This document shows, in pieces, positions 47,101-57,348 of a stretch of 64,000 nucleotides of DNA. This DNA comes from Amanita rubescens (taxonomy: Eukaryota; Basidiomycota; Agaricomycetes; Agaricales; Amanitaceae). Positions within the stretch are counted from its first letter, which is position 1. Each line of letters opens with the position of its first letter. The notes below the pieces were generated by a model. That model saw only the letters and a program-made list of their open reading frames with translations. It ran no database searches and was not told the DNA's origin. The position numbers were made by a program, and so were the translations under genes. The stretch is from contig WION01000038.1 of the NCBI GenBank assembly GCA_015039365.1, positions 1 through 64,000 of the forward strand. Direction: 5' to 3'.

Positions 47101-47389
47101 TGAAAATATTACAGGTTTTTTATTTATTTTAAGTCTTTATCTAGCCTTATCCATTTTCCACCGTTTTCCTGATGAGACGCCTTTGGCGCTATTGGTTGTG
47201 AAGCCAAGCGACGCACACTCTCAAGTCATTGACGGAGAGAAAAGGTAAAACAAAGGTAACTGGGCGAGGCGCCCAGTGTGGTTTTCATTTTCTTGTTAGA
47301 TTAGTCACCGCACTTGGCTAACCCTTCTGGGAAGTGAGGGATAGACTCTGAGTCATCCGCTTACCTGGATTGTATACGCCCGGACCCAG
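47101..47389. other. Left flank of the chromovirus insertion
   Basis: CpG content returns to normal at about 47160. No gene seen. The last five bases (cccag, 47385-47389) form the target duplication. Confidence 0.5.
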
Positions 47390-47818
47390 TGTTACAAACG
47401 TACGTCATGACCTATCTTTTCTTATCTTATCATCTATGTCATTCCTCCTATGTCATTATTTGCATATGCGTTCCTTCCGGAACATTCATCGTTTATCATA
47501 TGCCAATTACTTTTATCACATGTATGTCGTTTTCACATGTTAACCGTTTCATTATCACATGTAACCGTTTTCATTATCACATGTGTATATACTTACCATA
47601 TTTGCGTATGTACTTTGTACTATATAAATCACGCAAATATACGACTAGACCTCAGTCTAGTTTTAACAGTCAAAATCTGTCTCGTTATCGTCTAAGTTCC
47701 CTTGAGGACTTATCCGATAACACTCTTATTCTTTGAACGTTCTTAAGTGCCGGAACTCCCTTGAGGAACCTACGGTACCTGATAGGCTTGACTTATCAGT
47801 GAACGAACAAACGTAACA
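47390..47818 (+). repeat. 5' LTR of chromovirus
   Basis: 429 bp. It contains tatataa at 47621-47627 and several copies of tcacatgt. The open frame inside it (47389-47736) is non-coding LTR sequence. Confidence 0.95.
47621..47627 (+). promoter_or_regulatory. LTR TATA box
   Basis: tatataa lies 33 bp upstream of the 12-nt sequence at 47654-47665 that pairs with the primer-binding site, so transcription is expected to start at about 47654. Confidence 0.65.
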
Positions 47819-47819
47819 A

Positions 47820-47831
47820 TAAAACTAGACT
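47820..47831 (+). promoter_or_regulatory. Self-priming primer-binding site
   Basis: taaaactagact, 1 nt after the LTR, is the exact reverse complement of agtctagtttta at 47654-47665 in the LTR. In S. pombe Tf1 the first nucleotides of the element RNA fold back onto such a site and prime reverse transcription; the same arrangement is inferred here. No TGG start typical of tRNA priming is present. Confidence 0.75.
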
Positions 47832-47855
47832 CCTCTCCGAGCACGATAGCTTTAA

Positions 47856-49598
47856 CGCTCTCACCTCCCAACATTCACCATTGCTCCACGACAATCTAAA
47901 AGTACCCCTCCGAATAACGCCAAACGAAACCCCCTTGACCATCTCTATTATCTCGACGAACATTCCATTCATTGGGATAAACGAGAAAACGGCTGGTGTT
48001 ATACCGCTTCAGGAAAACCCGTACCAGGTCACCAGTTTTGGGTAAAACAAAAACTTGGAAGACCACCAAATCAATCCTTCCCGTTCGAAGGAGGATTATA
48101 TCTAAACGAACGCAAACTTGCCTTCCACGAAGGAAGTAAACGTTGGTACGCCACTGAATTGGAAACAGGAGAAGAACCGTACTTTATTAGAGACGAATAC
48201 TTTGAAGGAGAACCCTTCATAGGAGGAAAAGAGGAGTTAACACGAACTGCGCTACAACGTTGGAAGAAAGCGAACGAACCAGAAACTTCAATCACTAGCC
48301 AAGAAACTCCTGTTGTATCACCACACGTTCATTATAGAGAAAGCGCTGAACCGTCAGGAGAGTCCGATAAAGAAGACAATAAAGATTCCTTCTCTGAACA
48401 AGAGAAAGAAGAAGAATCCCAAGATAAACTTGAATACGCACCTGGAACCGAAGACGTTGTTATACCCACAGTAGAACAACGAGTTGAAGACGAAACCTCA
48501 GCTCAACTCATCGCTTCCTTATCCCTTGCAACCAAATCTAAACTCGAAGCTACACGACCCGCACCATCACCCCCTGTCGTATTTCCATACTTGTTTGCCC
48601 CACCAACCAACCCATTTCCTTCTAGAAAAGGAAAAGAACGAGATATGAGTGGATCAGGACCCCGGACCGAATCAAGGTCAGATCTACCGAAGATCAAACC
48701 TCCTAAACCGTTCGAAGGAGATCGAAAATATCTCAATCCGTTCATAGCGAAAGCCGAATTATTCATGAAAATGAATAAAATGACGGATGCTCAAGATAAG
48801 ATACAGTTCATTATGTATCATATTGATGGCAACGCTCAACAATGGCGCGACAACAAAATAACTGAATATGACGCCGAAACGACAAAATATGCCAACTATG
48901 ATGCTTTTATTAAAGAACTGAAAGAAGATTGGGGACAAGTAGACGAAGCAGGACTAGCCATGCACAGATTACTCACATGGAGAAAACTCCCAAAGCAATC
49001 AATTAATCAATATATTGCGCGCGTCGATCGAGACATCAATTTAGCCAAAATCACTGACGATACAACGAAATGTCATCTCCTAGTTTTAGGATTACCAAAC
49101 ACCTTACGAGAAAAACTACGACTAGGAGGTGCCCCGACAACCTATAAATCATTACGAACTCGTATCCTTGACATAGAGGTGGCGAACACCTTATTCTCCA
49201 CTTTTGGCCAAGTAAAAGAGTTTGATGACAAAATGGAAGTCGACGAGGCTGTATTAGAATTAAACCGACAAGCACGACAAATGCAGATTGCTGAAACCTC
49301 CATGGAATGGGTAAAAACCACTGTATGCTATGGATGCGGAAAAACAGGACATTTAATCTCGGACTGCCCTAATCCCAAAAAGAAACGACAAAACCTTGGG
49401 AATTCACGAGGAAGGGCAGCCCCTAGAGGACAATTTCGAGGAAAACCACGCAGCCGAAATAATAACCGCAACAAAGGGAAAGGAAAAGGAAAAAGAATCA
49501 GAGCGCTGGATGCGGATGACGATGAAGACGACAGTGGCTCGTCAAGTGAAGAATCCAACAGTGAAAACGACGAAGACCAGAGAATCGCCGTCATATGA
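47856..49598 (+). CDS. gag: Chromovirus Gag
   Basis: The frame is open from 47856 (after a stop at 47853) to TGA at 49596-49598. The first ATG is only at 48645, giving 317 aa. Sequence upstream of it is nevertheless protein-like (for example ENGWCYTASGKPVPGHQFW and LYLNERKLAFHEGSKRWYA), so the true start may be non-AUG or reached by splicing from the leader. From 48645 the product has the capsid-type retrotransposon Gag domain (PPKPFEGDRKYLNPF, WRKLPKQSINQYIARVD), then a CX2CX4HX4C knuckle (49326-49367), a basic RG-rich stretch and an acidic tail. Gag packages element RNA into particles. The TGA overlaps the ATG of pol. Confidence 0.85.
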   Translation, partial: RSHLPTFTIAPRQSKSTPPNNAKRNPLDHLYYLDEHSIHWDKRENGWCYTASGKPVPGHQFWVKQKLGRPPNQSFPFEGGLYLNERKLAFHEGSKRWYATELETGEEPYFIRDEYFEGEPFIGGKEELTRTALQRWKKANEPETSITSQETPVVSPHVHYRESAEPSGESDKEDNKDSFSEQEKEEESQDKLEYAPGTEDVVIPTVEQRVEDETSAQLIASLSLATKSKLEATRPAPSPPVVFPYLFAPPTNPFPSRKGKERDMSGSGPRTESRSDLPKIKPPKPFEGDRKYLNPFIAKAELFMKMNKMTDAQDKIQFIMYHIDGNAQQWRDNKITEYDAETTKYANYDAFIKELKEDWGQVDEAGLAMHRLLTWRKLPKQSINQYIARVDRDINLAKITDDTTKCHLLVLGLPNTLREKLRLGGAPTTYKSLRTRILDIEVANTLFSTFGQVKEFDDKMEVDEAVLELNRQARQMQIAETSMEWVKTTVCYGCGKTGHLISDCPNPKKKRQNLGNSRGRAAPRGQFRGKPRSRNNNRNKGKGKGKRIRALDADDDEDDSGSSSEESNSENDEDQRIAVI

Positions 49599-49978
49599 GA
49601 AATGGCGAAAACATTACCACGAAGCGCCCGCCGAAAATTGAACAAAAAGGGTTTTTAGAACAAGACGACGATGAATCAGCGTCCGTCGTCTCTGAAGACG
49701 AACAACTATGTATAAATGGTGTAACAGTATCTTCTATATCCAGAAATAAAATCACCATTCCCATTACCAAATGTTCGAATCTAAAAACCGCTGAAACCAA
49801 AGCCCTTATCGACTCAGGCGCGCAAGGAAAATTCGTCGATAGTTCACTTGTCAATTGGAACGAAATCACTCGCCTAAAGAAACCCATCCCAGTGCGAAAT
49901 GTGGACGGAACAAATAACAAGTCTGGAGATATACGGTATAAAATCCAGATAAGCTATAACATCGAAAATAACCGGTTT

Positions 49979-50464
49979 TGACGAAGATACGCCCAGCAGC
50001 GCAGCGTCTAAGTGTTAAAGTGAATACTTACTTAGAGTGGAGTGTAGAGTGGCGGTGACGACCTCGAACGATAACTCACTATCCTATGGATATAGGATGT
50101 GGTGGTAAGAGGAGAAGGAAGGTTCTTATTTGTACCTACGTACAGGTAGTCTTATATACTACTAGTATCCTAATAAGTACAATGTATAGTAAATAGAGGA
50201 AGAGCTGTGCATGACGTATGATATGACGTCTAGCGCAGCTATGACGCGTCTACCGCAGTAATGGGATGACGCAAGCGACTATAGGATATTCCAGTATCCT
50301 ATGTATGTATATGTACATGTATATATGTATGTGAATACATATATGCATGTATGTGCATCTAATCTGTATATCCTAATCTATAGGATAAGATATGATGTGT
50401 TATCTTATATGAGATAAGATAAGATATATGTTATCTTATATGATTAGATAAGATAACTTTAACA
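49979..50464 (-). repeat. 3' LTR of nested Copia-like element
   Basis: 486 bp; differs from 57349-57834 at one visible position (near 50429). It contains many short palindromic words built on atcctat/ataggat and ttatctta/taagataa. Confidence 0.9.
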
Positions 50465-50475
50465 CACCCCCTCGC
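50465..50475 (-). promoter_or_regulatory. Polypurine tract of nested element
   Basis: On the minus strand gcgagggggtg directly precedes the 3' LTR (tgttaaag), the position where plus-strand DNA synthesis is primed. Confidence 0.65.
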
Positions 50476-53400
50476 TAAGTTATCCAGGAATATATGAAAT
50501 ATTTTGTACGAGTCACCGGAATTGCAAGACTTATAAAGTCTTCACGGAAGATCTCTCGTTTCGTGTACAAGTACGGGGATCCAGACTATTATGCTGCTTT
50601 CACCTTAATCCCTTGTATATGTATATTTCTTCGATATTCCTATAATGCTTGTTGTATACGTTATACAATATTTATCATTGTTTGATCCTAAAGATATAGG
50701 ATATGACTTTATCGAAAAGCCAATACAATGACGTATATTGTTTGAATTGATTTATCAAAAATCAAGTTTCCTGTCGTATTGATAATATCCATTATAAAAG
50801 CACCCCCAGGCTTCAAGCCTTACAAAGTGTGTGAAATCATATTTATCGAGAAGGGGCTTGCTCTACTGCCTTCGCTGTCTCTGATATGATTTATTACTTT
50901 GTTTGATAAAGGATAAGAATATATCCTTAAGTGCTAAATGAATATTTTTGGCAGGTAAACGATAACGTTTAACAACTTGCATAAATATCAAGCTATGTAA
51001 ATAGCAAGATATATGACGATGATTCTTTGTGTGAAAAGAATCCTCTGATGGATATGCGAGTGTGTATATGTCGCATTGTCAAGTAAAAACTTGACGTGTC
51101 TTCCTAAATACACTATTTTAGACGAGTATAGTATCTCTACAAGGGGAGCTTCCTCCCTTGCAAATACTCTTTGCTCGTATGTGTGACGAGTGCAATAATC
51201 ATTCCTTGTTTCTTTACAAGTTCTGATTATATACGCTGACTCGTGTGTTCTCCTATTATATCTAAAGGCGTCCAACGCCTTATGTGGTGTAAAGGTGACT
51301 AGTACCTTAAAATGTAAAGGAGTATATATTCTCTTTGCACAGCAATACGAGAATATGATGTGGCGTGTTCACTTGATCGACAAGTCGCACGCTTGACGAT
51401 TTTACTTGTGATGACAAGTGTAATCGTATTGTGGTCTAATATAATTGCTTGTCCTTGTAAAAACAAGTATGACGACAAGCGAATTATGTTTATAGACAGT
51501 TGCCCAGATAATTCTTATACATCATGGTCTACATCTCTGTTATATCGATAAAAACTCCTTTTTAAATTTCGATAAAGAGTTCAACCATGTGTCTTAAAGA
51601 ATATCGATGTTGTTCAACAGATCGAAGTCCTTGGGCCTTTAAAGGACTTATGCTTTCAAGCATTTGACCCGTCTGTTATAGAACAACGAATGTTCCCTTC
51701 TATAGATATGTGTGTATATCTTGTCTTTTGTAAATGATGATAATCCGTCTGGTATGATGATTTGCATATCATTAAATCCTTTATAATCACTTTTCGTAAA
51801 GGATTGTATTTGGTTGTGATTCCATATATCCCTATTTTGGTAGGAACGCACAACACCAGCGGGGAGACAAATCTCCTGATCTCATAATAATGAGATGAAC
51901 TTCATCATTATCCAATTCCTGAGCTTGTGCGACGATTATTAAATACGAGCTTGTATGCGAGTTGTTGTCTCGCGTTCTACAAGTGTACTCGGTATTTTAA
52001 TCGTGTAAGTGAATCCAGATACATTTTACTGGATGCTCATACAGATATGATTCCCTACTTGACTTATACGTGGTGGTCATCCACATTTGTAATATATCTT
52101 GGTAATCATTATAAAAGGGTTTTACCATATATGATCAGCAGTGAGAACTGCTATAAGTGCCCGGCGCATTTTATCTTAATATAAAGATAATTTGCTGGCA
52201 GTATTGTGTCTGCCGTACCCGACGATCATTAATGATGTAATCCTTTATTGGACACTGTGTACAAGATGTTTGATCTTGTTTTATATATATGCTATATTTA
52301 TTGTACCTTGTGTATGGATACAAGATACGAATACGACTTTAAAGGTCTACACCCACAGGGATACGACCGTTGTCATGACAAGTTTTAATTGAGGATCCGA
52401 GAACGATCGACGTTCCGCATTCACTCATACTTGTATATTTGGGGATTTGCGCAAGGCAGGCGCCACCCCATTATAGCATATTGAATCTATTTTTGATATA
52501 GATTCTTACGACGAAGAGGATTTACTTGTATTGACGACAAGTATAATTATAAGTGTTTGTATAGAGAAACAAACACTTATATAATATCTCGTATAAACGA
52601 GAATTTGACCTCTAAGTCATTTAAGTGTCAATGACTATCTTTTTGGACGATATATTCAACATGAACACGTCTACTGGGAAGGTATAACTGCGACGTTATC
52701 CGATATAGGTTTCCTTTTCAGTACAGCCTATATTAATCCTTAAACAAGGATTATTCCTCTGTTACGTGTAGTCCGTTGGCAAGTAATGTCCTCTTAACTC
52801 TGTTAATTCTTGTTCTGCCCTGGTTCTATTTTATCTTTATGCATTATCCAGATGCAATAAGAGTATAGAACTCGAACGGGGAAGTCTCGTCGAATGATTT
52901 TGAATATCCTTTTTGATGTTCAATGTATAATGACAACATTAAACCGAAACTCATTATTTATAACGATCCTCCTTATGAGTTGGCCGAAGCTCATTCATAT
53001 ACGGTATATTTTGGCAATGACAAAATGTCCTTGCTAATACCGCCAGGAAGATCATAACGATATTTCGAGGTCATAACAGTATTGGGTCTGTTGTGCCCCT
53101 GAATAACCCACAATATATAAATATTGCTACCCATTCAAAGGTTGACCTGTACAAGTTTATATTCGTAGCAGTATTGGGTCTGCTGTATCCCCAAGTGATC
53201 GACAATATATAAATATTGTTAACCAACCTGAAAACCGTCAAAACTTGTGTAAGGAAATTCTCCATTGTTCGGATGAGACCAAGGACTAGAGTTAATTAAA
53301 GAGGGTGTTGAATTGTATGCAAGGTGTTCCTATCTTTAGCTTTTGAGGGCCAAGATCTGTGCAAGGAACTAAATGTATTCCAACAATTCAACCGTAATAT

Positions 53401-53668
53401 CGTAAGAACGATACTGAGAATCTGTATTTTGAAAGGAACTGGCGCAAGACTGACATAATCTATTTCTTTTGTTTTTAAGCTACCATTGATTCTTATAAAG
53501 AAATACTGTTATATGTATGGAGAGGATATGTGAGGTTATTTGCGATAAGCCATAAGACAGGCTTATTTGAGATATGCATTAACCTGGCATTCCATTTAAT
53601 ACACATTCCTGACTAGGATATTTGTCAGGAGTGTAATGTCATATTGTAAAGACGAGATGCTTTCAAGT

Positions 53669-53700
53669 CCGTATAAGTTTCAACGGCAAGGAGCCTTCTC
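53669..53700. repeat. Structured motif, copy 1 of 3
   Basis: A 32-nt motif starts ccgtataagtttcaacgg and goes on with caaggagccttctc. It contains two nested stems (ccgt/acgg and aagg/cctt) and is preceded by gaga, which can pair with the closing tctc. Confidence 0.75.
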
Positions 53701-54670
53701 TATACAATAGACGGGGATAAAACTCCAATACATATATATAGTTCGTGTTCAGGCATCTGTATATTATCGAGGGAGCTTCCTCCTCTAATACAGTTGATGA
53801 TCATTATTATGGGCCTATGTTAAATACGCAACCATAATATATATACAATATGGGCCTATATCTAATACGCATCCATGATTGTTTGTGTATACAAGTTATA
53901 TCGAATACTTGTTTTGATTGGTCATATACAAGTCATATTGTGTACTTGTTTAATTGCAATGATTCCCCCTCAATCAAGACAGGGATTCTTTATTGCGTTT
54001 TTTAGCCTGATAGTATCATGTATATTTTTAGACATGATCTATTTATCACATATAGATTGATGTGATATGAACAGTATTCTTATTTTTAACATGTGATGAT
54101 TTATAAAAATCATCTTCATGTATTTAAAGAAATCAATGATTTCGTCAATTTATCATCTTTATAAAAAGATGTAACCGTTCTTGTGTTCACACAATACATT
54201 ATCCAACATAACAACGTTGGTCAACGTATATGGTCATGGTACATGTATTTCGCTCAAGGATGATCTGGTTCCTATAGATAATCATTTAGAATTATAATCC
54301 ACAATTCTTAAAGCTATAAGAATTATTTCAAGGTATTTTAGTTACGTCTGTCCTGTTATTGGAAGACCTATTTTTAATATGAAGAGGGGATGAGCGTTAA
54401 GACGCCGCCGAACAATTCAATTTATAGGTTGAGTACAGAAATACTCTGGACGTTTATAGGTGCTTGTACAGACAAGCATAGAAGTCTATTCTTATACAAG
54501 TGATCGAAATTCCCTTGTATGCGACAGTATTCTGGCAATGATGATAAATCCTTGCTAACGTCGTTAAGGAATGACGGTGTTTATACCAAGAAATTTGTTA
54601 TCTCCAACAGATAATGTTCAGCAGTTTGAAACTGCTTTTGTGACTACAGTGTTATGAGATACTTTCGAAA

Positions 54671-54702
54671 CCGTATAAGTTTCAACGGCAAGGAGCCTTC
54701 TC
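54671..54702. repeat. Structured motif, copy 2 of 3
   Basis: Identical to copy 1 over the 32 nt; preceded by gagatactttcgaaa. Confidence 0.75.
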
Positions 54703-54738
54703 AAGTGTAGGAAACCATATTATGAGACGTTTTCAAAA

Positions 54739-54770
54739 CCGTATAAGTTTCAACGGCAAGGAACCTTTCT
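54739..54770. repeat. Structured motif, copy 3 of 3
   Basis: Same motif with gaacctttctc at its end, so the second stem is slightly altered; preceded by gagacgttttcaaaa. Confidence 0.75.
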
Positions 54771-55188
54771 CAAAGGTAACACATTACTGTTATGTGCAAA
54801 TGGATTATAGCCGTCTATAGGCTATAGACATCGGTTTGCAATTGTGGAGAGCTTTTAAAGATATTGTTTTTATAGTGTAGACATTATAGATATTTCTAAA
54901 TGACGAAGATAATATGTGTTGATGCTTGTATATGATGACAAGCGTGATGATCTTTCTTCAAGTGATCGAAATTCCCTTGAACGCGGTATATTATGGCAAT
55001 GATAATTATCCTTGCTTAATACCACCAGAAAGATTTTGTATATAAGTAATCGGGATTGCAAGGCATACGCCTACACGACTTCCTTATTTTGAATATAAAT
55101 TGTGAGACAAGTAATCGGATTTATAAGGAGTGATCCTTCACGATACTCTTGTGTTGATGACAATTTATATATATTACATATATATCTT

Positions 55189-56322
55189 TCAGAAATTATC
55201 TAAGTCTATGCTATATTGTTCTTCTACCCATTGATCATAGCTATTCATAGCCATGAAATTTCCATAATGACGCTCGAAATCTTCATGAGCATCATAAAAT
55301 TCCTCCTGGGAATTTGTTATTCTTGTATCCGACGAGTCTGTCAAAGACTCATGTGACAAAGGTGAAGGCGTGGAAACATTTGATTTACATGATTTAAATG
55401 AATCATGTGTGGAGTCTGATTCCAGATCAGATTCGGGCTGTTTGACTAATAGTGGAGATCCTCCCCTGATGTAATCAGGCTTGCTACTATTTTTAAAGTC
55501 TTCCCAGCGCAAATGTGTAGGCTGTGGATGCGGCGAGCATCTGCAGCGGCCTTTGCCTTTGTTTGTTAAGGAGGCATTAGCTAAACAATTTTCCGTATGC
55601 AAGTTAGGGTCTTGCGTTGACGGAGGCGATTGTTTTATAGCATGATGCCGTGACGACCATGCTGAACGAATTTCACTAGCAAGTTGCTGGACTCTAATTG
55701 GTCCAACTTGTGTGGCAGTGTTGCCTGAACGAACTGCCGTAGGGCTAGAGTAATTTGTATTGATAGCGGTAACGGATGATGTAGCCGCTGTTTGGTTGAT
55801 CCATTTTGATGGAACAGCTCTAATGGTCGTAAGTGCTTTATTTAAATGAGCAGCCGGGAATTGATGTCCCTGTGCTGCTATGTGTCTATAACGAGTGATG
55901 ATTTTATTTATAGATCGATCATGATCTATTTTGTCCAGTGATCCGTCGAGGATTGCTGGCGAATCATCTTTGTAACGTTCTTGCAAGAACATCCATAGGA
56001 GTCTTGCGTTGTAAACGTGTTGATAAAGCTCAAAGATTGTAAAGGACAATCTGAGCTTAATGGCGTGTAACGCCTTCTCGTTTTGTACAAGCTCATCGGC
56101 TTGTATGATGATTGCTGCCTTATTGGTGGCAGTGATCGGCGCAATTACTGCTTTAAGGTGAGCAGGGATCGCATTTGGAATAACGGGACACATGAATACC
56201 ATCAGATTTGAGATCTGAAAGTATGCCGTTATTTGTCGTGCCCAGGCACGATAATTGTCTCCTTGTAATTCGGTAACAAGGGAACATAAAGCGCTGTCTT
56301 CTTCTTTGGTAAAAGAAGACAT
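55189..56322 (-). CDS. gag: Gag of nested Copia-like element, 377 aa
   Basis: An uninterrupted frame runs from the ATG at 56322 to the stop at 55189. The N-terminus LVTELQGDNYRAWARQITAY matches the start of Copia-type Gag proteins (the UBN2/retrotran-gag group, with its G-x-N-Y-x-x-W motif). It is followed by the helical stretch LLWMFLQERYKD. The C-terminal half is Ser/Thr-rich, with a basic cysteine pair (GKGRCRCSPHPQPTH) rather than a regular CCHC knuckle, and an acidic end. The frame is intact in a very young insertion, which suggests selection for Gag even though pol is missing. It is about 1 kb downstream of the 5' LTR. Confidence 0.8.
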   Translation of the reverse strand: MSSFTKEEDSALCSLVTELQGDNYRAWARQITAYFQISNLMVFMCPVIPNAIPAHLKAVIAPITATNKAAIIIQADELVQNEKALHAIKLRLSFTIFELYQHVYNARLLWMFLQERYKDDSPAILDGSLDKIDHDRSINKIITRYRHIAAQGHQFPAAHLNKALTTIRAVPSKWINQTAATSSVTAINTNYSSPTAVRSGNTATQVGPIRVQQLASEIRSAWSSRHHAIKQSPPSTQDPNLHTENCLANASLTNKGKGRCRCSPHPQPTHLRWEDFKNSSKPDYIRGGSPLLVKQPESDLESDSTHDSFKSCKSNVSTPSPLSHESLTDSSDTRITNSQEEFYDAHEDFERHYGNFMAMNSYDQWVEEQYSIDLDNF

Positions 56323-57335
56323 GACAAGAATGTCGATAAAGGTTTATATTTATATAAAACCTTATGGAAATGTCGGTTACAAGGTTTGATAGCCTTGTAT
56401 TGGAGTGGGTGAGCGAGAAATGTTATTTCTTGCTTCTTGATGATAGAACGATTGATTGAGATGAAATCAATTGATCGTTTGATGGATTATTTATAAATTC
56501 AATGATTTATATCTATTTTAAGGATTTTATTAATGAAGGTGTCATTACATAAACGACAACGACTTCATAGGCGAGGGTGTCATAACGAATACGACAACAA
56601 CCTTGCGTGCAGCGTTATGAGCTACAGCCAAGCATGATAATGCCTAGCACCAGGATCGATCCGAGGAACATGTACCAGACTTGTGTGCCTGACCTGTAAA
56701 CGAGTATGACATGCATAAGGTCCGCGGACTGCAGTGCGCCTGCGGCAACTGCCTGGTCCCAAGAGGTACCAGTTGTCTTTGGAAAATGAAAGGTGTCCGG
56801 TCCATAAACCGTCCGTGACCACCTTTATAAGCACTCCCAGTAACAATATGAAAGTATACGTGGATGCCTTTTGAGCAGAGCCAACGGCTAATCTAAGGCG
56901 CTCTCTAGGAGTGGACGCCTAATAGTCTGCGTGTATGGTCCACAATGGGACCCCAGCACAACCTTTATACTTTGTGAAGATTATTACGGGCCATATGATC
57001 TACATACGGTAACTAAAGGCACTAAGGGCCTTATAATGGAATATCGTGCATGAATACCCCAATCACATCATGGAGGGCAAGTATAACTCCATGGGGGTCA
57101 AGGTTGCCATGCCAGCCTTGAGAAACATAGGTGGTACCCTTATCCCTGGGTGCAAGGAGATCCCCCTAAAGCCCTAGGGTCCGGGCGCATGTCATAAGCT
57201 CGTATGTCAGGTACAAGAACTTAGTTAAATTAACGGATGCCACTCAGGTCTCCGACCCGCACAATACTATACCTGTTCACACATCTTGCATGGTAACATG
57301 CCTGGAGGCGATGGTGATGCAAGCAATACCATGTC
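56323..57335 (-). other. 5' leader of nested element
   Basis: About 1 kb between primer site and gag. No ORF with motifs; likely to hold packaging and dimerisation signals. Confidence 0.45.
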
Positions 57336-57348
57336 GGGGCCCATAACC
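57336..57348 (-). promoter_or_regulatory. Primer-binding site for initiator tRNA-Met half molecule
   Basis: On the minus strand ggttatgggcccc starts directly after the 5' LTR. It is complementary to the anticodon-stem region (ggcccataacc) of initiator tRNA-Met, the primer used by Drosophila copia and relatives. It supports both the orientation and the Copia assignment. Confidence 0.75.

Larger units (their letters stand above)
50476..55188 (-). other. Hairpin-rich non-coding body of the nested element
   Basis: AT-rich, no coding signal on either strand, but densely set with perfect short inverted repeats. Examples: 50526-50532/50536-50542, 51078-51084/51089-51095, 51404-51409/51414-51419, 51879-51885/51890-51896, 52549-52560/52569-52580 (12 bp, 8-nt loop), 54129-54134/54138-54143 and 54154-54160/54165-54171. 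Several longer modules recur (see the repeat entries and findings). It is bounded by the element's own Gag gene and LTR, so it belongs to the element. Confidence 0.7.

Noticed and set aside
47389..47736. 115-aa ORF repeated at 63291-63665
   Set aside because: It lies in the LTRs, is cut by the LTR border and has no protein-like features; identical because the LTRs are identical.
53669..54770. CRISPR-like spaced repeats
   Set aside because: Three copies with very different spacing (about 970 and 36 bp), inside a eukaryotic retroelement, without cas genes.
50476..55188. Possible mitochondrial insertion (AT-rich, hairpin-rich)
   Set aside because: It is bounded by matching LTRs, primer site, polypurine tract and a target duplication, and shows no mitochondrial genes, so it belongs to the retroelement.
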